A DNA stretch of 64,000 nt from Candidatus Marimicrobium litorale (GCF_026262645.1 NZ_SHNO01000001.1:62001-126000), one strand, 5' to 3'; shown: positions 44,008 through 57,225, counted from the first letter of the stretch. A program made the numbers and translations. Notes: generated by a model not told the origin, from the letters alone.

Positions 44008-45747
44008 TTAGAATCGGTACCTTGCCATTATTTGGAATTGGGTTGCAGTCCCTTCTTCGTCATCTTGGTTCTCCCGCTGGCCCCAAAGGTATTCGCCGCC
44101 TAGGTCAATACGGGGAATAGGTGACCAGATCAGATTTGCAGAGAAGCGCAAGGTCCGTTTGTAGGCTTCACTATCAACAAAGTCCGGATTGTCCACCTCC
44201 ACCGCGCCGAAGGTAAAGTTAGAGCGCAACTGGTTAATGCCCCACCAGTGCTGCCAGGACACATACCCCGCTGTAACATAGAACAGTTCGAGCTTGTTTT
44301 CTTCGTTGAAGATGCCGTCGTAGTTTCCGATGCTGGACAGATCATTCACATAGCGCCCGATGCCGTTCCCGGTATTTATTTGAAACAACAGCTTATCCCT
44401 GTCATCGAAGTAGGGCGTAGCGATGTTGCCGCTGAGTGACACCCCCCAGGCATACTCTGTGCGGACTTCACTCTCTGTGTTGGATTTACTGGTAGAGGTT
44501 ACGGTTTGGCCGCGTATTTCGCGCCCAAGTAGTGACAGTTTAGTATGCAGATTGTAAAGATCGATTCGTCCCGCCACGATCAGATCCGGTTTGCGCGTGA
44601 CACCGGAGCCGTTCTGAATTCTCGGGTCGGGGTCCTCCAGAGCAAGCTGTAATTCATACTGCTCACCAAATCGGGGCATAAAGCGCAGTTGTGCCTGTCG
44701 CACGTTGATACGACCGTTGAGACCCTCGAAGTCGATTTCCTCGGGGGAGGCGTCCGGGTCCATGAAAGTCGACCAGGTTTTACCGGTGACAACCCGTGCC
44801 CACTGGCCAAAGGCGTGCCGCAGGCGGAAGGTCTCATCTTCGCCGGCAAAGTCACCCTCGATAAAAGCGCGCATGATGCCGTATTCGGTGGGCTGTCGGA
44901 GGTCGAAATTAATGCGCGACTGGTCGGCTGTGACGCTGCTTTGCGCTTCGTCGGTGCTTTCCTTTGCAACACCCACCGGGATAGACCCCACGATAAATCT
45001 ATCGTTTATTGCAAGGGCGTCGTTATTGTATACCGCTGATGTTTTCACATAGCCGCCGATGCGCAGCGCTGCACTGGTGCCGGGAAGGCGCCAAGCGCCG
45101 GTGAAGTCTGCAAGCAGGTCTCGTGTAGGGTCGTCCGCCTGTGCCTGGGCGACCTCGGTGCCGGTTTTTTCGGCGCGCTTTCGGTCTTTGAGTTCTTTTT
45201 GGGTCTCTGTCGCGGTTGTTCCGTCGAGGCCCGGGTCGACCGGTTTTTCCTCCTCGGTGTTGGCAGCTACCCGCAGTGTGCTGTCTTCCTCGATGGGAGG
45301 GGACTCCTGAAGCAGGTCCAGTTCGTTAACAAGCGTCGCAATTTGTTGCCGCTGGCTCTCCAGTTGGCGTTGATGTGCAGCGATGGTCGTTTTCGCCTCA
45401 TCGCGGGTGACCATTGCGGGAGCCGAGCGCAGGGTCTGCACCTCTTCGCTGAGCGCGGCGATTTGTCGAGCCTGAGCTTCCAGCAGTTCCCGCTGGGCGA
45501 CCAGTTCGTCCGCCTGTCGTTGGAAAAGAACGATCAGGTCGCTGATTGCAATTGGGGTGTCCTGCTTGGCTGAATCCGCTGCCGGGGTAACTGCGGTGGC
45601 GGAGCCCCCTGCATTGCCTGCGACCTGCACCTCGGCAGTAACTGACGAAGTGTCTGCCCTGGCAATAGACGCCGACGTGAGCAGCAGGGCAGCGATACAG
45701 GCACCTTTAACCGTTATGGGCTTTTTTCTGTAATCGGCGCTTGGCAT
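44008..45747 (-). CDS. DcaP-like outer-membrane porin with an N-terminal coiled coil
   Basis: About 579 residues. After a signal peptide ending near ARA (about residue 31), residues 50-120 form a heptad-rich coiled coil, and the rest reads as an outer-membrane barrel ending in the aromatic YRF. The barrel start LRIGGYVKTSAVY and the GKTWSTFMDPDA segment are typical of DcaP-like trimeric transporters, which import organic acids in Acinetobacter. The substrate is unknown here. ATG at 45747 is chosen; a GTG at 45780 would overlap the previous gene. That gene, an ABM monooxygenase-like ORF, ends 7 bases upstream. Confidence 0.82.
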   Translation of the reverse strand: MPSADYRKKPITVKGACIAALLLTSASIARADTSSVTAEVQVAGNAGGSATAVTPAADSAKQDTPIAISDLIVLFQRQADELVAQRELLEAQARQIAALSEEVQTLRSAPAMVTRDEAKTTIAAHQRQLESQRQQIATLVNELDLLQESPPIEEDSTLRVAANTEEEKPVDPGLDGTTATETQKELKDRKRAEKTGTEVAQAQADDPTRDLLADFTGAWRLPGTSAALRIGGYVKTSAVYNNDALAINDRFIVGSIPVGVAKESTDEAQSSVTADQSRINFDLRQPTEYGIMRAFIEGDFAGEDETFRLRHAFGQWARVVTGKTWSTFMDPDASPEEIDFEGLNGRINVRQAQLRFMPRFGEQYELQLALEDPDPRIQNGSGVTRKPDLIVAGRIDLYNLHTKLSLLGREIRGQTVTSTSKSNTESEVRTEYAWGVSLSGNIATPYFDDRDKLLFQINTGNGIGRYVNDLSSIGNYDGIFNEENKLELFYVTAGYVSWQHWWGINQLRSNFTFGAVEVDNPDFVDSEAYKRTLRFSANLIWSPIPRIDLGGEYLWGQRENQDDEEGTATQFQIMARYRF

Positions 45748-45754
45748 AGCTTTG

Positions 45755-46054
45755 TCAGAAGGGCTGAATCTCCTCGGCACCGTAGAATTTTACATCCATC
45801 GCCTTGGGCGGGTGTGCGCCAATGGCGCCCTGGAATTCTGCCATATGAGGCGTTGCCATGTGTGCCTGGAGTGCCTCAACGGTTTCCCACTTTTCGGTGA
45901 TTCGCAGTGTATTCGGGTCAGACACCTCAACGCTGAATGTGTAGTCGAGGCATCCGTCCTCCTGACGACTGGCTTTTTCCATCACGCCGATGGCGTCTTT
46001 CAATGCACTGATGTCGTCCGCTGACGTGCTCACAATGGCGTTGACTACAACCAT
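45755..46054 (-). CDS. ABM-domain protein (putative quinol monooxygenase)
   Basis: A 99-residue dimeric alpha-beta-barrel protein of the antibiotic-biosynthesis-monooxygenase type, similar in layout to YgiN. It shows the domain's central EDGCLDYTF and EKWETVEALQAHM stretches. Such proteins oxidise quinol-like compounds or only bind them; the reaction is not clear. AGGGAG precedes the ATG. It lies directly before the porin gene on the same strand, so they may be co-transcribed. Confidence 0.75.
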   Translation of the reverse strand: MVVVNAIVSTSADDISALKDAIGVMEKASRQEDGCLDYTFSVEVSDPNTLRITEKWETVEALQAHMATPHMAEFQGAIGAHPPKAMDVKFYGAEEIQPF

Positions 46055-46163
46055 CTCAGGCTCCCTGTTCGATAAGTTATTGAGGCGAATGTCACTACGG
46101 GTTAATGTACCGCAATCCCCTTAGCTTTCCCAGCAGAGCCAGAGAACAATCAGCGTGCGGTCG

Positions 46164-46856
46164 CTAGCGCTGTCGTTGCCGCCTGCGCCAGTCCCAGGGC
46201 GGGACGGGGTCCGGTTGTGCCCAAAGGCCGCGACTCTGTGCGCGCGCCTGATCCTGCGCTACGCGCAGTGGGTGTTCATCGGGGGCATAGTAGGCATACC
46301 ACCAGGCATGGCCGGCCGTCACCATGGCCCGGTTGATATTGGTAGAACCTCGGTAGAGTGTCCCCACCTTGCGTCCGTAACTGTCCGTTTCCACGACCAC
46401 GACACCGACGTGTTTTCCGTCTACCAGGTCTGCCAGTGCGGCTCCCGCTAAACTTCCGTGGGGTTGGTCTCGCTCCGGTGTGTCAATACCAAAGAGACGT
46501 ACCTTGTGTTGCTTATTGTTTCCATCCAGCACGGAGACTGTGTCGCCGTCGGCCACTCTGACAACCCGGCCGCGGATATCGAATGCTGGCGGCGGCAGGC
46601 CCTCCCGGTTGGCGCCCAGCGTTTCGGCGAGGTCCGCTGCTTTGCGCCAGACCTTGTCCGGGTCGGACAGCTGCCGTGTGAGGTGAGTCTCGACGTAGCG
46701 CAGCAGGTCGGATGGCCAGCTGACGCTGCCGTTTTCCTGATACTGCAGTGCGCTGAAACCGACAGCCAGGATGAGCATAGTGACCACGCCGCGTCGGGAA
46801 CGGCGGACAGTCTGTTTACCGGTGTGCTTTCGTTTTCTGGTCAAGGCAATCGACAC
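46164..46856 (-). CDS. Membrane-anchored thermonuclease (SNase-like) protein
   Basis: A 230-residue protein. A basic N-terminus and one transmembrane helix (about 24-40) are followed by a staphylococcal-nuclease domain from about residue 92. Motifs include VVRVADGDTVSV, RLFGIDTPE with the catalytic Arg and Glu, and a second Arg in SYGRKVG. It would cut nucleic acids outside the cytoplasm or at the cell surface if the helix is an uncleaved anchor or signal peptide. Upstream lies the spacer with the octanucleotide repeat. Confidence 0.85.
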   Translation of the reverse strand: MSIALTRKRKHTGKQTVRRSRRGVVTMLILAVGFSALQYQENGSVSWPSDLLRYVETHLTRQLSDPDKVWRKAADLAETLGANREGLPPPAFDIRGRVVRVADGDTVSVLDGNNKQHKVRLFGIDTPERDQPHGSLAGAALADLVDGKHVGVVVVETDSYGRKVGTLYRGSTNINRAMVTAGHAWWYAYYAPDEHPLRVAQDQARAQSRGLWAQPDPVPPWDWRRRQRQR

Positions 46857-47318
46857 GTTAGGGCAGGGAATAGTCTGTTGGTAAGCAACAGGGCCGAGAG
46901 CAAGCTACCACGATCGGTCTTCGCGCGACAGGTTTGACTTGGCGGTATGACCCGAAGTGGAGAGTGCCAGAGGGCTAAAGTCGGTGCAAATGAGCAAGCT
47001 CGGTGCAGAGTCGGCGCGATCCGGCCTCGTAATATGTGCAGCCATTGCAGAGACTGATCTTAGACGTATGGAGCTCGCGCCACTGCAGTGTAATCTGCGA
47101 ACAGCCGAACAGCCGAACAGCCGAACAGCCGAACAGCCGAACAGCCGAACAGCCGAACAGCCGAACAGCCGAACAGCCGAACACACGGTAAGCCGGAATG
47201 CGCGCGGTGACTGATGGTGCACAGCGCTGATCGGCCCCGGCCTGTGATAGGGTACTGACTGCCAGCTACTTTGCTGTCGATAAGAGCTGTCACGTCGGCC
47301 CCGAGGAGATTTAGCGCA
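46857..47318. other. 462-base spacer without a convincing gene
   Basis: This gap divides the leftward nuclease gene from the rightward sulfurtransferase gene. It contains the octanucleotide tandem repeat and about 135 bases of unique sequence before the sulfurtransferase start. Reading frames on both strands run through the repeat, but only because the 8-base unit has no stop in any frame. Confidence 0.7.
47097..47184. repeat. Octanucleotide tandem repeat, unit CCGAACAG
   Basis: Nine perfect head-to-tail copies of CCGAACAG run from 47105 to 47176. They are flanked by one degenerate copy on each side (GCGAACAG before, CCGAACAC after), 11 units in all. It is not CRISPR: units are 8 bases with no spacers. 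Perfect short repeats of this type commonly change copy number by slippage. It lies 134 bases upstream of the sulfurtransferase start and 240 bases from the nuclease start. Confidence 0.95.
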
Positions 47319-48143
47319 ATGTCAATGGCGCAGTTTGTCATAGAGCCACAGGCGTTGATTGCCGGTGTTGAATGCGTGGTATTTGATTGCCGTTTTATCC
47401 TCGGGGATCCCGATGCGGGAGAAGGTCTCTACCGCCAGGGCCACGTCCCGGGCGCGCACTATCTGAATCTTGAACGTGACCTCTCGGGAAACGTGGCGCA
47501 GCATGGTGGACGCCATCCTTTGCCCGATCCGGCGACATTTGCCGCACGGCTGGCGCGCGCCGGAGTCACTCGGGAGACCGCCGTTGTTGCCTATGATGAT
47601 TCCCGGCAGGCGTTTGCCTGCCGTCTGTGGTGGCTGATGCGTGCGGCTGGCTACCGGCCACCCCGCCTGCTCAATGGTGGCTACCAGGCGTATTTACAGG
47701 CAGGTGGGGAAGTCGTCACGCTTGAATCTGTTGCGGTTGCGGCCCCTGTAGAACAGATCAGCGGGTTTGCGCAAAGTTGCGACATTGCAGGTGTGCGGAC
47801 AGCGCAGGGGTACGGTGCCCTGCTCATTGATTCCCGGGAACCTGCACGGTACTGCGGCGAGGAAGAGCCCATCGATCCTGTGGCCGGGCATATTCCTGGC
47901 GCGCGCAACAGACCTTGGCAGGCCGTCACGGACGATTGTGGCCGGCTGCTCGATTTGGATCACCAGCGGGCCCATTGGGGCGACATGCTGGACGCAGAGA
48001 ACCTTCTCGTCTATTGCGGCTCAGGCGTGACTGCTTGCGTGAACCTTTTTTCGCTGGCTGTGCTGGGCCGGCACGACGCGTTACTCTATGCCGGTAGCTG
48101 GAGTGATTGGTGCAGTTACCTGTCTGACGCTGGGTCGCCATAG
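47319..48143 (+). CDS. sseA: 3-mercaptopyruvate sulfurtransferase (two-domain rhodanese)
   Basis: A 274-residue tandem rhodanese. The first domain is non-catalytic, with CRLWWLMRAAG and the GGYQAY block. The second has the active loop YCGSGVTAC with the nucleophile Cys233. CGSGVT is the loop of mercaptopyruvate sulfurtransferases, whereas thiosulfate enzymes usually have CRKGVT. ATG at 47319 with GAGGAG upstream is preferred over a longer frame. The octanucleotide repeat lies in its upstream region. The DUF5062-like gene follows. Confidence 0.9.
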   Translation: MSMAQFVIEPQALIAGVECVVFDCRFILGDPDAGEGLYRQGHVPGAHYLNLERDLSGNVAQHGGRHPLPDPATFAARLARAGVTRETAVVAYDDSRQAFACRLWWLMRAAGYRPPRLLNGGYQAYLQAGGEVVTLESVAVAAPVEQISGFAQSCDIAGVRTAQGYGALLIDSREPARYCGEEEPIDPVAGHIPGARNRPWQAVTDDCGRLLDLDHQRAHWGDMLDAENLLVYCGSGVTACVNLFSLAVLGRHDALLYAGSWSDWCSYLSDAGSP

Positions 48144-48174
48144 GCGTGTCGCTGAAAATTCAGAGGAGATTCCG

Positions 48175-48435
48175 TTGAGTAAACTCAAGCACGAGGCAGA
48201 GCTGGTGGCTCACGCATTGAAGGTGGGCGCCGTCTACGCAAAAAAGCGGGGCGTAGGGGAGTTCGATACGGTGGATTCCCAAAAAGACAAGATTACCTAC
48301 CTCTACCGTTTACTGGTGCATGACAAACTGATTCAGCCGCTGGCAAAAGGTCAGGAAACTGAGCCTCTTATGAAGCACAAGCTGGCACTGTGGATGTCGC
48401 GACAGTTGCCGGAGGGCCACGCCTTATTGCAGTAA
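48175..48435 (+). CDS. Small DUF5062-like protein
   Basis: An 86-residue soluble, helical protein. KHEAELVAHALKVG followed by YLYRLLVHDKLIQPL matches my memory of DUF5062, a small gammaproteobacterial family with no known function. The start is TTG at 48175 with GAGGAG 6 bases upstream; the frame extends further back into sseA but without a better start. It lies 31 bases after sseA on the same strand. Confidence 0.65.
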   Translation: MSKLKHEAELVAHALKVGAVYAKKRGVGEFDTVDSQKDKITYLYRLLVHDKLIQPLAKGQETEPLMKHKLALWMSRQLPEGHALLQ

Positions 48436-48486
48436 TTTACTGCCTTGTGCTGCGCGTTCCCGGACAGGCGGTGCGAACGACGTGGC

Positions 48487-49149
48487 TCAAAAACCAGGAG
48501 GGCAACAGCCTTTCATCAGCTTGCCGCTGGCAGGGTGCTCAAATTCCAGCGAGCTGGCGTGCAGCATCAGTCGATCTGCCATGCCCAAGGCCTGGTCGTG
48601 GGCGTAGAGGTCGCAGCCGAGGATCGGGTGTCCCAGTTGCGCCAGATGAATACGCAGTTGGTGGGAGCGGCCGGTGACCGGTTTCAGCAGCAGACGGGTA
48701 CCATGGTCCATGCGCTCCAGCACTTCGAATCGAGTGAGTGCCTGTTTGCCCCGCTCGTGGCAGATTTTCTGTCGCGGTCTATTGGACCAGTCCGGCGCGA
48801 TTGGCAGATCGATTTCTCCCCCGTCCTGCCTGACAGCACCGAACACGATGGCGTGGTAGTCCTTCTTTACGGTGCGCTGCTGGAATTGCCTGCTGATGTG
48901 TCCATGGGTCGGTTTGTTCAAGGGAATGACCATGATGCCCGAGGTGTCGAGATCTAGCCGATGCACGATACTGGCAGAGGGGTAATCCTGTCGCAGGCGC
49001 GCGATAAGGCAGTCTTTGTTTTTTGGATGGCGCCCTGGAATGGTCAGCAGCAAGTCCGGCTTGCGCACCAGCAACAGGTCCCGGTCGGCGTAGAGAATGT
49101 CGATTGCCTCGGAGCTATGAGGTACAAGGTAGGGCTCTGACGGTTGCAA
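48487..49149 (-). CDS. rluA: Dual-specificity tRNA/23S rRNA pseudouridine synthase
   Basis: A 220-residue pseudouridine synthase, nearly the length of E. coli RluA (219), which modifies U746 of 23S rRNA and U32 of some tRNAs. The catalytic motif HRLDLDTSG holds Asp66. No S4 domain precedes it, which fits RluA rather than RluC or RluD. The GRSHQLRIHL motif near residue 165 is also present. It diverges from the methyltransferase gene. Confidence 0.9.
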   Translation of the reverse strand: MQPSEPYLVPHSSEAIDILYADRDLLLVRKPDLLLTIPGRHPKNKDCLIARLRQDYPSASIVHRLDLDTSGIMVIPLNKPTHGHISRQFQQRTVKKDYHAIVFGAVRQDGGEIDLPIAPDWSNRPRQKICHERGKQALTRFEVLERMDHGTRLLLKPVTGRSHQLRIHLAQLGHPILGCDLYAHDQALGMADRLMLHASSLEFEHPASGKLMKGCCPPGF

Positions 49150-49230
49150 GAAAGTCTCTCCGCGGCAGTTGAGGCGTCAGCCGGCTCGGGCGCTATACTA
49201 CCGCTCCTACTCATTGCTTAAAACCGGCTT

Positions 49231-49884
49231 ATGACCGCATTGCGAAATTTGCAGCGACATTTGGCTGGCATTATTCCCGGCGCTCGTCTCGAACCTACAG
49301 TGCTGCCTGGCTGTCCGGAAATCTGTCTTTATCTGTTAAATGCCGACTACCCGCAGGAGGCGCTGGCGGCATCAACGGTGCAGCGTGTGATGGATAACCC
49401 ACTTTACTGGACATTCTGCTGGGCTTCGGGCCAGGTGCTGGGCGCGCACCTACTGCGTCACCCCGAGCGCGTAGCAGACAGGCGAGTGCTTGATTTTGGC
49501 TGTGGCAGCGGGGTTGTCTCCATTGCGGCCGCCCTCGCCGGTGCCGGCGAGGTTATCGCCTGTGATCATGACCCGTTCGCACTGGCGGTGACCGAGCGCA
49601 ACGCAGCGCTAAACGGGGTCCGGGTGCAGTTGGCATCTGACTTCGATTCGCTGGCTGGTCCGATAGAGCTGATCACCGCTGCAGATGTCTTGTATGACAG
49701 GGAAAACCTGCCATGGCTCACGCGTTTTCTGCGGCGTGCTGATGAGGTGCTGGTGGCGGATTCCCGTTTGCAGAGTTTTAACTATCCGGCCTATTCCGAG
49801 ATAGCCCGGCAAGTCAGTCTTACCGTGCCTGACCTGGACGAATCGCCAGAGTTTCGCGAGGTGCGTGTGTATTTATCCCACTAG
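49231..49884 (+). CDS. Class I SAM methyltransferase (ETF-beta lysine methyltransferase-like)
   Basis: A 217-residue Rossmann-fold methyltransferase. Motif I is VLDFGCGSGVVS near residues 85-96 and the acidic end of the second strand is ACDHDP. The preceding YWTFCWASGQVLG and the later AADVLYDRENLP are typical of the COG3897/METTL20 group, which methylates lysines of electron-transfer flavoprotein beta or related proteins. The exact target is inferred. It lies 89 bases before accA. Confidence 0.8.
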   Translation: MTALRNLQRHLAGIIPGARLEPTVLPGCPEICLYLLNADYPQEALAASTVQRVMDNPLYWTFCWASGQVLGAHLLRHPERVADRRVLDFGCGSGVVSIAAALAGAGEVIACDHDPFALAVTERNAALNGVRVQLASDFDSLAGPIELITAADVLYDRENLPWLTRFLRRADEVLVADSRLQSFNYPAYSEIARQVSLTVPDLDESPEFREVRVYLSH

Positions 49885-49973
49885 TTCGGGGTATTTCACG
49901 CCAATCCCTGTATGGTCTGCAGCCGCGTAATTTTGTACACTGTTTGCCACGCTAACCCGGCCGGAACCTCCGT

Positions 49974-50921
49974 ATGAATCCGAATTACCTCGACTTTGAG
50001 CAGCCTATTGCCGAGCTGGAAGTCAAGATAGAGGAGTTGCGCTTGGTTGGCTCGGACAACGAAATCAACATCGGCTCCGAGATTGAGACCCTGCGCAACA
50101 AAAGCACCCGGCTGACGGAGAAAATTTACTCCAATCTGAGTGCGTGGGATATTGTCAAAGTGGCGCGTCACCCAAGGCGCCCCTATACCCTCGACTACAT
50201 CGAGCGGATTTTCACTGAGTTTGACGAGTTACATGGAGATCGACATTTCGGTGATGACAAGGCCATTGTGGGCGGCTTGGCACGCATCGACGACCAGCCC
50301 GTCATGGTAATCGGCCAGGAAAAAGGCCGTGCCGTAAAAGACAAGGTTTACCGTAATTTTGGTATGCCCAAGCCGGAGGGTTACCGCAAGGCCATGCGCC
50401 TGATGGAAATGGCCGAGCGTTACAAGATGCCTGTTATTACATTGATCGATACACCCGGAGCCTATCCCGGTATTGATTCTGAGGAGAGGGGCATCAGTGA
50501 GTCTATCGCCCAGAACCTTGCGGTAATGTCTCGTCTTGCGACGCCTATCATCTGCATTGTGATCGGTGAGGGAAGCTCTGGCGGTGCACTGGGCATCGGT
50601 GTGGGTGATCACCTCGTTATGCTGCAGTACTCCACGTACTTTGTGATCTCTCCGGAGGGCTGCGCCAATATTATCTGGAAGGACACCGAGCACGCTGCGG
50701 AGGCAGCCGAAGCCATGGGAGTCACATCCACAACGTTGCAGGAGCTGGGCATTGTCGATGCCACGATTGAGGAGCCCTTGGGGGGTGCTCATCGGGATCC
50801 CGACCTGATGGCCCAGCGCATAAAGGATCACCTGCTGACCCAGCTGGACATCCTGCAGGGCCTGCCGCAGGAAGACCTGCTGGCGAAGCGTTTCCAGCGG
50901 TTGATGTCCTACGGCAATTGA
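49974..50921 (+). CDS. accA: Acetyl-CoA carboxylase carboxyltransferase, alpha subunit
   Basis: A 315-residue subunit of the enzyme that makes malonyl-CoA for fatty acid synthesis. Family blocks include [16 protein letters not shown] near residues 82-97, IDTPGAYPG, and [12 protein letters not shown] near residues 200-211. Length is normal (319 in E. coli). It returns to core order with tilS, 8 bases downstream. Upstream it is separated from dnaE by the 30-kb block. Confidence 0.97.
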   Translation: MNPNYLDFEQPIAELEVKIEELRLVGSDNEINIGSEIETLRNKSTRLTEKIYSNLSAWDIVKVARHPRRPYTLDYIERIFTEFDELHGDRHFGDDKAIVGGLARIDDQPVMVIGQEKGRAVKDKVYRNFGMPKPEGYRKAMRLMEMAERYKMPVITLIDTPGAYPGIDSEERGISESIAQNLAVMSRLATPIICIVIGEGSSGGALGIGVGDHLVMLQYSTYFVISPEGCANIIWKDTEHAAEAAEAMGVTSTTLQELGIVDATIEEPLGGAHRDPDLMAQRIKDHLLTQLDILQGLPQEDLLAKRFQRLMSYGN

Positions 50922-50928
50922 GCCGGGT

Positions 50929-52257
50929 TTGATTCACTCAAGTGAACTTGATATCGCGCTTTCTGAGCTGTCCGAGGCGCCACGCTGGCTCGTTGGCTAC
51001 AGCGGCGGTGTCGATTCCACGGTGCTGCTGCACCTCCTGAAGCACTGGTGCACGCTGCACCCGGGCGCCCCTGCGCTGGCTGCACTGCATGTAAACCATG
51101 GTTTGCAGTGTGAAGCGGATGGCTGGCAGCAGCATTGTGCCGAGGTCTGTGATGTGCTGGAGGTACCCCTGATCACTTGCTCGGTTCAGGTGCCGGCACG
51201 CGGCAGCGAGGCGAATGCGAGGGAGGCGCGTTACGGCGTGTTCTCGGCCAATCTGCAGCCGGGTGACGTGTTGTTCCTTGCTCATCACCTCGATGACCAG
51301 GTTGAGACTTTCTTCCTGCGCTTGATGCGAGGCGCGGGCGTTGAAGGTCTCGCCGGGATGCCACGGCAGCGTCAACTGGGCGCGGGTCAGCTTTGCCGCC
51401 CCCTGCTGGGCGTTAGTCGAGAAAATATCGAGGCTTACGCCTGCCGGCACAATCTGGCGTTTGTGACGGATCCCTCCAACAGTGGTGCTGCTGATCGCAG
51501 TTTCCTGCGGCAACAGGTGCTGCCCCTGCTGTCTGAGCGCTGGCCGGCATACCGCACATCCGTTGCTCGTGCCGCGGGTCATATGCAGGCAGTGGCGGCG
51601 CTCTTGCCCGATGCGCCAACAACCGTATTCAGTGCCCTCGGGGATCCCGGGATCGGGTTGGCCGAGCTGCAGGAAATGGGGCAGGGGCCAGCCCGGTGCA
51701 TACGCGCCTGGTTGCGTGCCCAGGGCTTGCAGGCACCAGATCAGTCGCAGTTGCAGGAATTCCTGCGGCAATTGTCCGAAAAAGCACAGGATGCGCACCC
51801 GCGCCTGGATTGCGGCGATTATGTTCTGGCCTGCTTCGGCGATGCCGTCTACCGGGTACCCGGCTTTGGCGTTTCAGCGCCAACGCAGCCGATAGCGTTA
51901 GTGCCGGGTGAACCTTGCGAGGTGCCTGGTGTAGGGACAGTTAGTTTGGAGCCCGCTGCCGGCGAGGGGCTTTTTGTCGTGCCAGGTGAGCGGTTGAATC
52001 TTGGCTGGCGCGCAGGTGGGGAGCAGTGCCGTCTATGCCGGAGAGAGGGAACGCGGTCACTCAAGCGCGTTCTGCAGGATGCGCGCATTCCGCACTGGTG
52101 GCGAGACCGAGTGCCTTTACTGTACCGCGACGAGGAGCTGCTCGCCGTCGGCGATTTCGCGTTGTGCTTGTCCTCGCGCTACCGGGAGAGTGCGGCAGGG
52201 GGTGAACCTCTCTGGCAAATGCGCTGGCGGCGCCCGGTAACAGCTTCTTCCGATTGA
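50929..52257 (+). CDS. tilS: tRNA(Ile) lysidine synthase
   Basis: A 442-residue ATP-dependent enzyme that converts C34 of the AUA-reading tRNA(Ile) to lysidine. The PP-loop GYSGGVDST is at about residues 23-31. The catalytic domain continues with HHLDDQVETF and a RxxGxEGLxGM stretch. The TilS-specific C-terminal domains follow, ending near the WRDRVPLLY segment. The start is TTG at 50929, 7 bases after the accA stop; no ATG precedes the PP-loop. accA-tilS adjacency is conserved. Confidence 0.95.
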   Translation: MIHSSELDIALSELSEAPRWLVGYSGGVDSTVLLHLLKHWCTLHPGAPALAALHVNHGLQCEADGWQQHCAEVCDVLEVPLITCSVQVPARGSEANAREARYGVFSANLQPGDVLFLAHHLDDQVETFFLRLMRGAGVEGLAGMPRQRQLGAGQLCRPLLGVSRENIEAYACRHNLAFVTDPSNSGAADRSFLRQQVLPLLSERWPAYRTSVARAAGHMQAVAALLPDAPTTVFSALGDPGIGLAELQEMGQGPARCIRAWLRAQGLQAPDQSQLQEFLRQLSEKAQDAHPRLDCGDYVLACFGDAVYRVPGFGVSAPTQPIALVPGEPCEVPGVGTVSLEPAAGEGLFVVPGERLNLGWRAGGEQCRLCRREGTRSLKRVLQDARIPHWWRDRVPLLYRDEELLAVGDFALCLSSRYRESAAGGEPLWQMRWRRPVTASSD

Positions 52258-52366
52258 GCTGCACGGGCCTTTCTGTTAACCTAATTTCCCATCTTTTACC
52301 ATAAGGGCGTAAGCACCTTCGGGTCGCTAACGCACTGCTTTCTTGCCCGCAATACAGCATACGTAG

Positions 52367-56199
<3,833 letters not shown>

Positions 56200-56202
56200 C
56201 GC

Positions 56203-56496
56203 ATGCGCGGCCTGCTGCTCGTCTTAGTGCTATTGCTGGGAGTGGTGCAGTATCGCCTGTGGTTTGGTGAGGGCAGTCTCGCTGAAAAGCATCGCCTCGA
56301 ATTACAGGTAGAGGAGCAGACCCTTATCAACGCGCAACTCAGCGAACGCAATTCAGAGCTCGAACGGGAGGTGCTGGAGCTGCAAACCGGTAACGAGGGC
56401 CTGGAACAGCGCGCTCGAGAGCAGCTCGGCTTGATTCGTAAAGACGAGACCTATTACCAGGTGACAGACAAGCAATCCTCGGAATCTGCACGGTGA
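56203..56496 (+). CDS. ftsB: Cell division protein FtsB
   Basis: A 97-residue bitopic membrane protein of the FtsQBL complex. A short cytoplasmic start, a transmembrane helix (about 3-17) and a periplasmic leucine-zipper coiled coil (about 25-65) are visible, followed by the REQLGLIRKDE segment common to FtsB. It starts 3 bases after eno and overlaps the ispD start by 4 bases, as in other gammaproteobacteria. Confidence 0.92.
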   Translation: MRGLLLVLVLLLGVVQYRLWFGEGSLAEKHRLELQVEEQTLINAQLSERNSELEREVLELQTGNEGLEQRAREQLGLIRKDETYYQVTDKQSSESAR

Positions 56497-57206
56497 GTGA
56501 TGCCGGGCAATGCTGGGCTGTGTTGCCTGCCGCCGGCACCGGCAGCCGCATGGGCAGCGAGGTGCCCAAGCAATACCTTGAGGTAGCGGGTGCAACTATT
56601 TTTGAGCACAGTCTGCAGGCCCTGTTGCGCGAGCCGAGAATCCGGGGCGTCGTTGTGGCGCTGGATTCTGGTGATGAGCGCGCGGCGCTGTGTCCGCTCA
56701 TGGCGGATGATCGCGTGCGGTCGGTGCAAGGGGCGCAGGAGCGCAGCGGCTCGGTGTTGGCTGCGCTGCAGGATCTGGCCCCGGTAGCGCAATCCGGGGA
56801 CTGGGTTCTCGTTCATGATGCAGCACGACCCTGTCTCAGCGCGGCGGATCTCACAGCATTAATTGATAGGGTCATCGACTCCGGTACGGGTGGGATATTG
56901 GCTGAACGCATGGTCGATACGGTTAAACAGGCCTCCGCAGACGGTCGGGTGCAGGCTACATTGGATCGAAGCGGTCTATGGCGGGCCCAGACACCACAGA
57001 TGTTCCGACTTGGTGAATTGCGCGAGGCATTGGCGCATGCAATTGGTGCGCGTTCTGATATCACGGACGAGGCGTCCGCTATGGAAATGGCGGGCCATCC
57101 GGTGCAGTTAGTAGCGGCCACCGGGTGTAATCTAAAAGTCACTGTGCCGGCGGATCTGCCCCAGGCCGCCTGGTATCTGCAACACCGAAAGGGGCAGGCG
57201 CTATGA
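56493..57206 (+). CDS. ispD: 2-C-methyl-D-erythritol 4-phosphate cytidylyltransferase
   Basis: A 237-residue MEP-pathway enzyme. The nucleotide-binding loop [11 protein letters not shown] lies near residues 11-21, and [10 protein letters not shown] near 108-117 and a C-terminal TDEASAMEM block complete the family pattern. The start is GTG, overlapping the ftsB stop (GTGA). ispF follows 19 bases later, and dxr of the same pathway lies at 9-10 kb. Confidence 0.95.
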   Translation: MSDAGQCWAVLPAAGTGSRMGSEVPKQYLEVAGATIFEHSLQALLREPRIRGVVVALDSGDERAALCPLMADDRVRSVQGAQERSGSVLAALQDLAPVAQSGDWVLVHDAARPCLSAADLTALIDRVIDSGTGGILAERMVDTVKQASADGRVQATLDRSGLWRAQTPQMFRLGELREALAHAIGARSDITDEASAMEMAGHPVQLVAATGCNLKVTVPADLPQAAWYLQHRKGQAL

Positions 57207-57225
57207 TTTTTGGAGTCGCGTTACC

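Noticed and set aside
47097-47184. CRISPR array
   Set aside because: Units are 8 bases and contiguous with no spacers, and no cas genes are nearby.
46905-47222. Reading frames on both strands across the octanucleotide repeat (repeating VRLFGCSA or RTAEQPNS)
   Set aside because: The 8-base unit has no stop in any of six frames, so any frame crossing it is open by necessity. No start with a good ribosome-binding site and no protein-like sequence outside the repeat.
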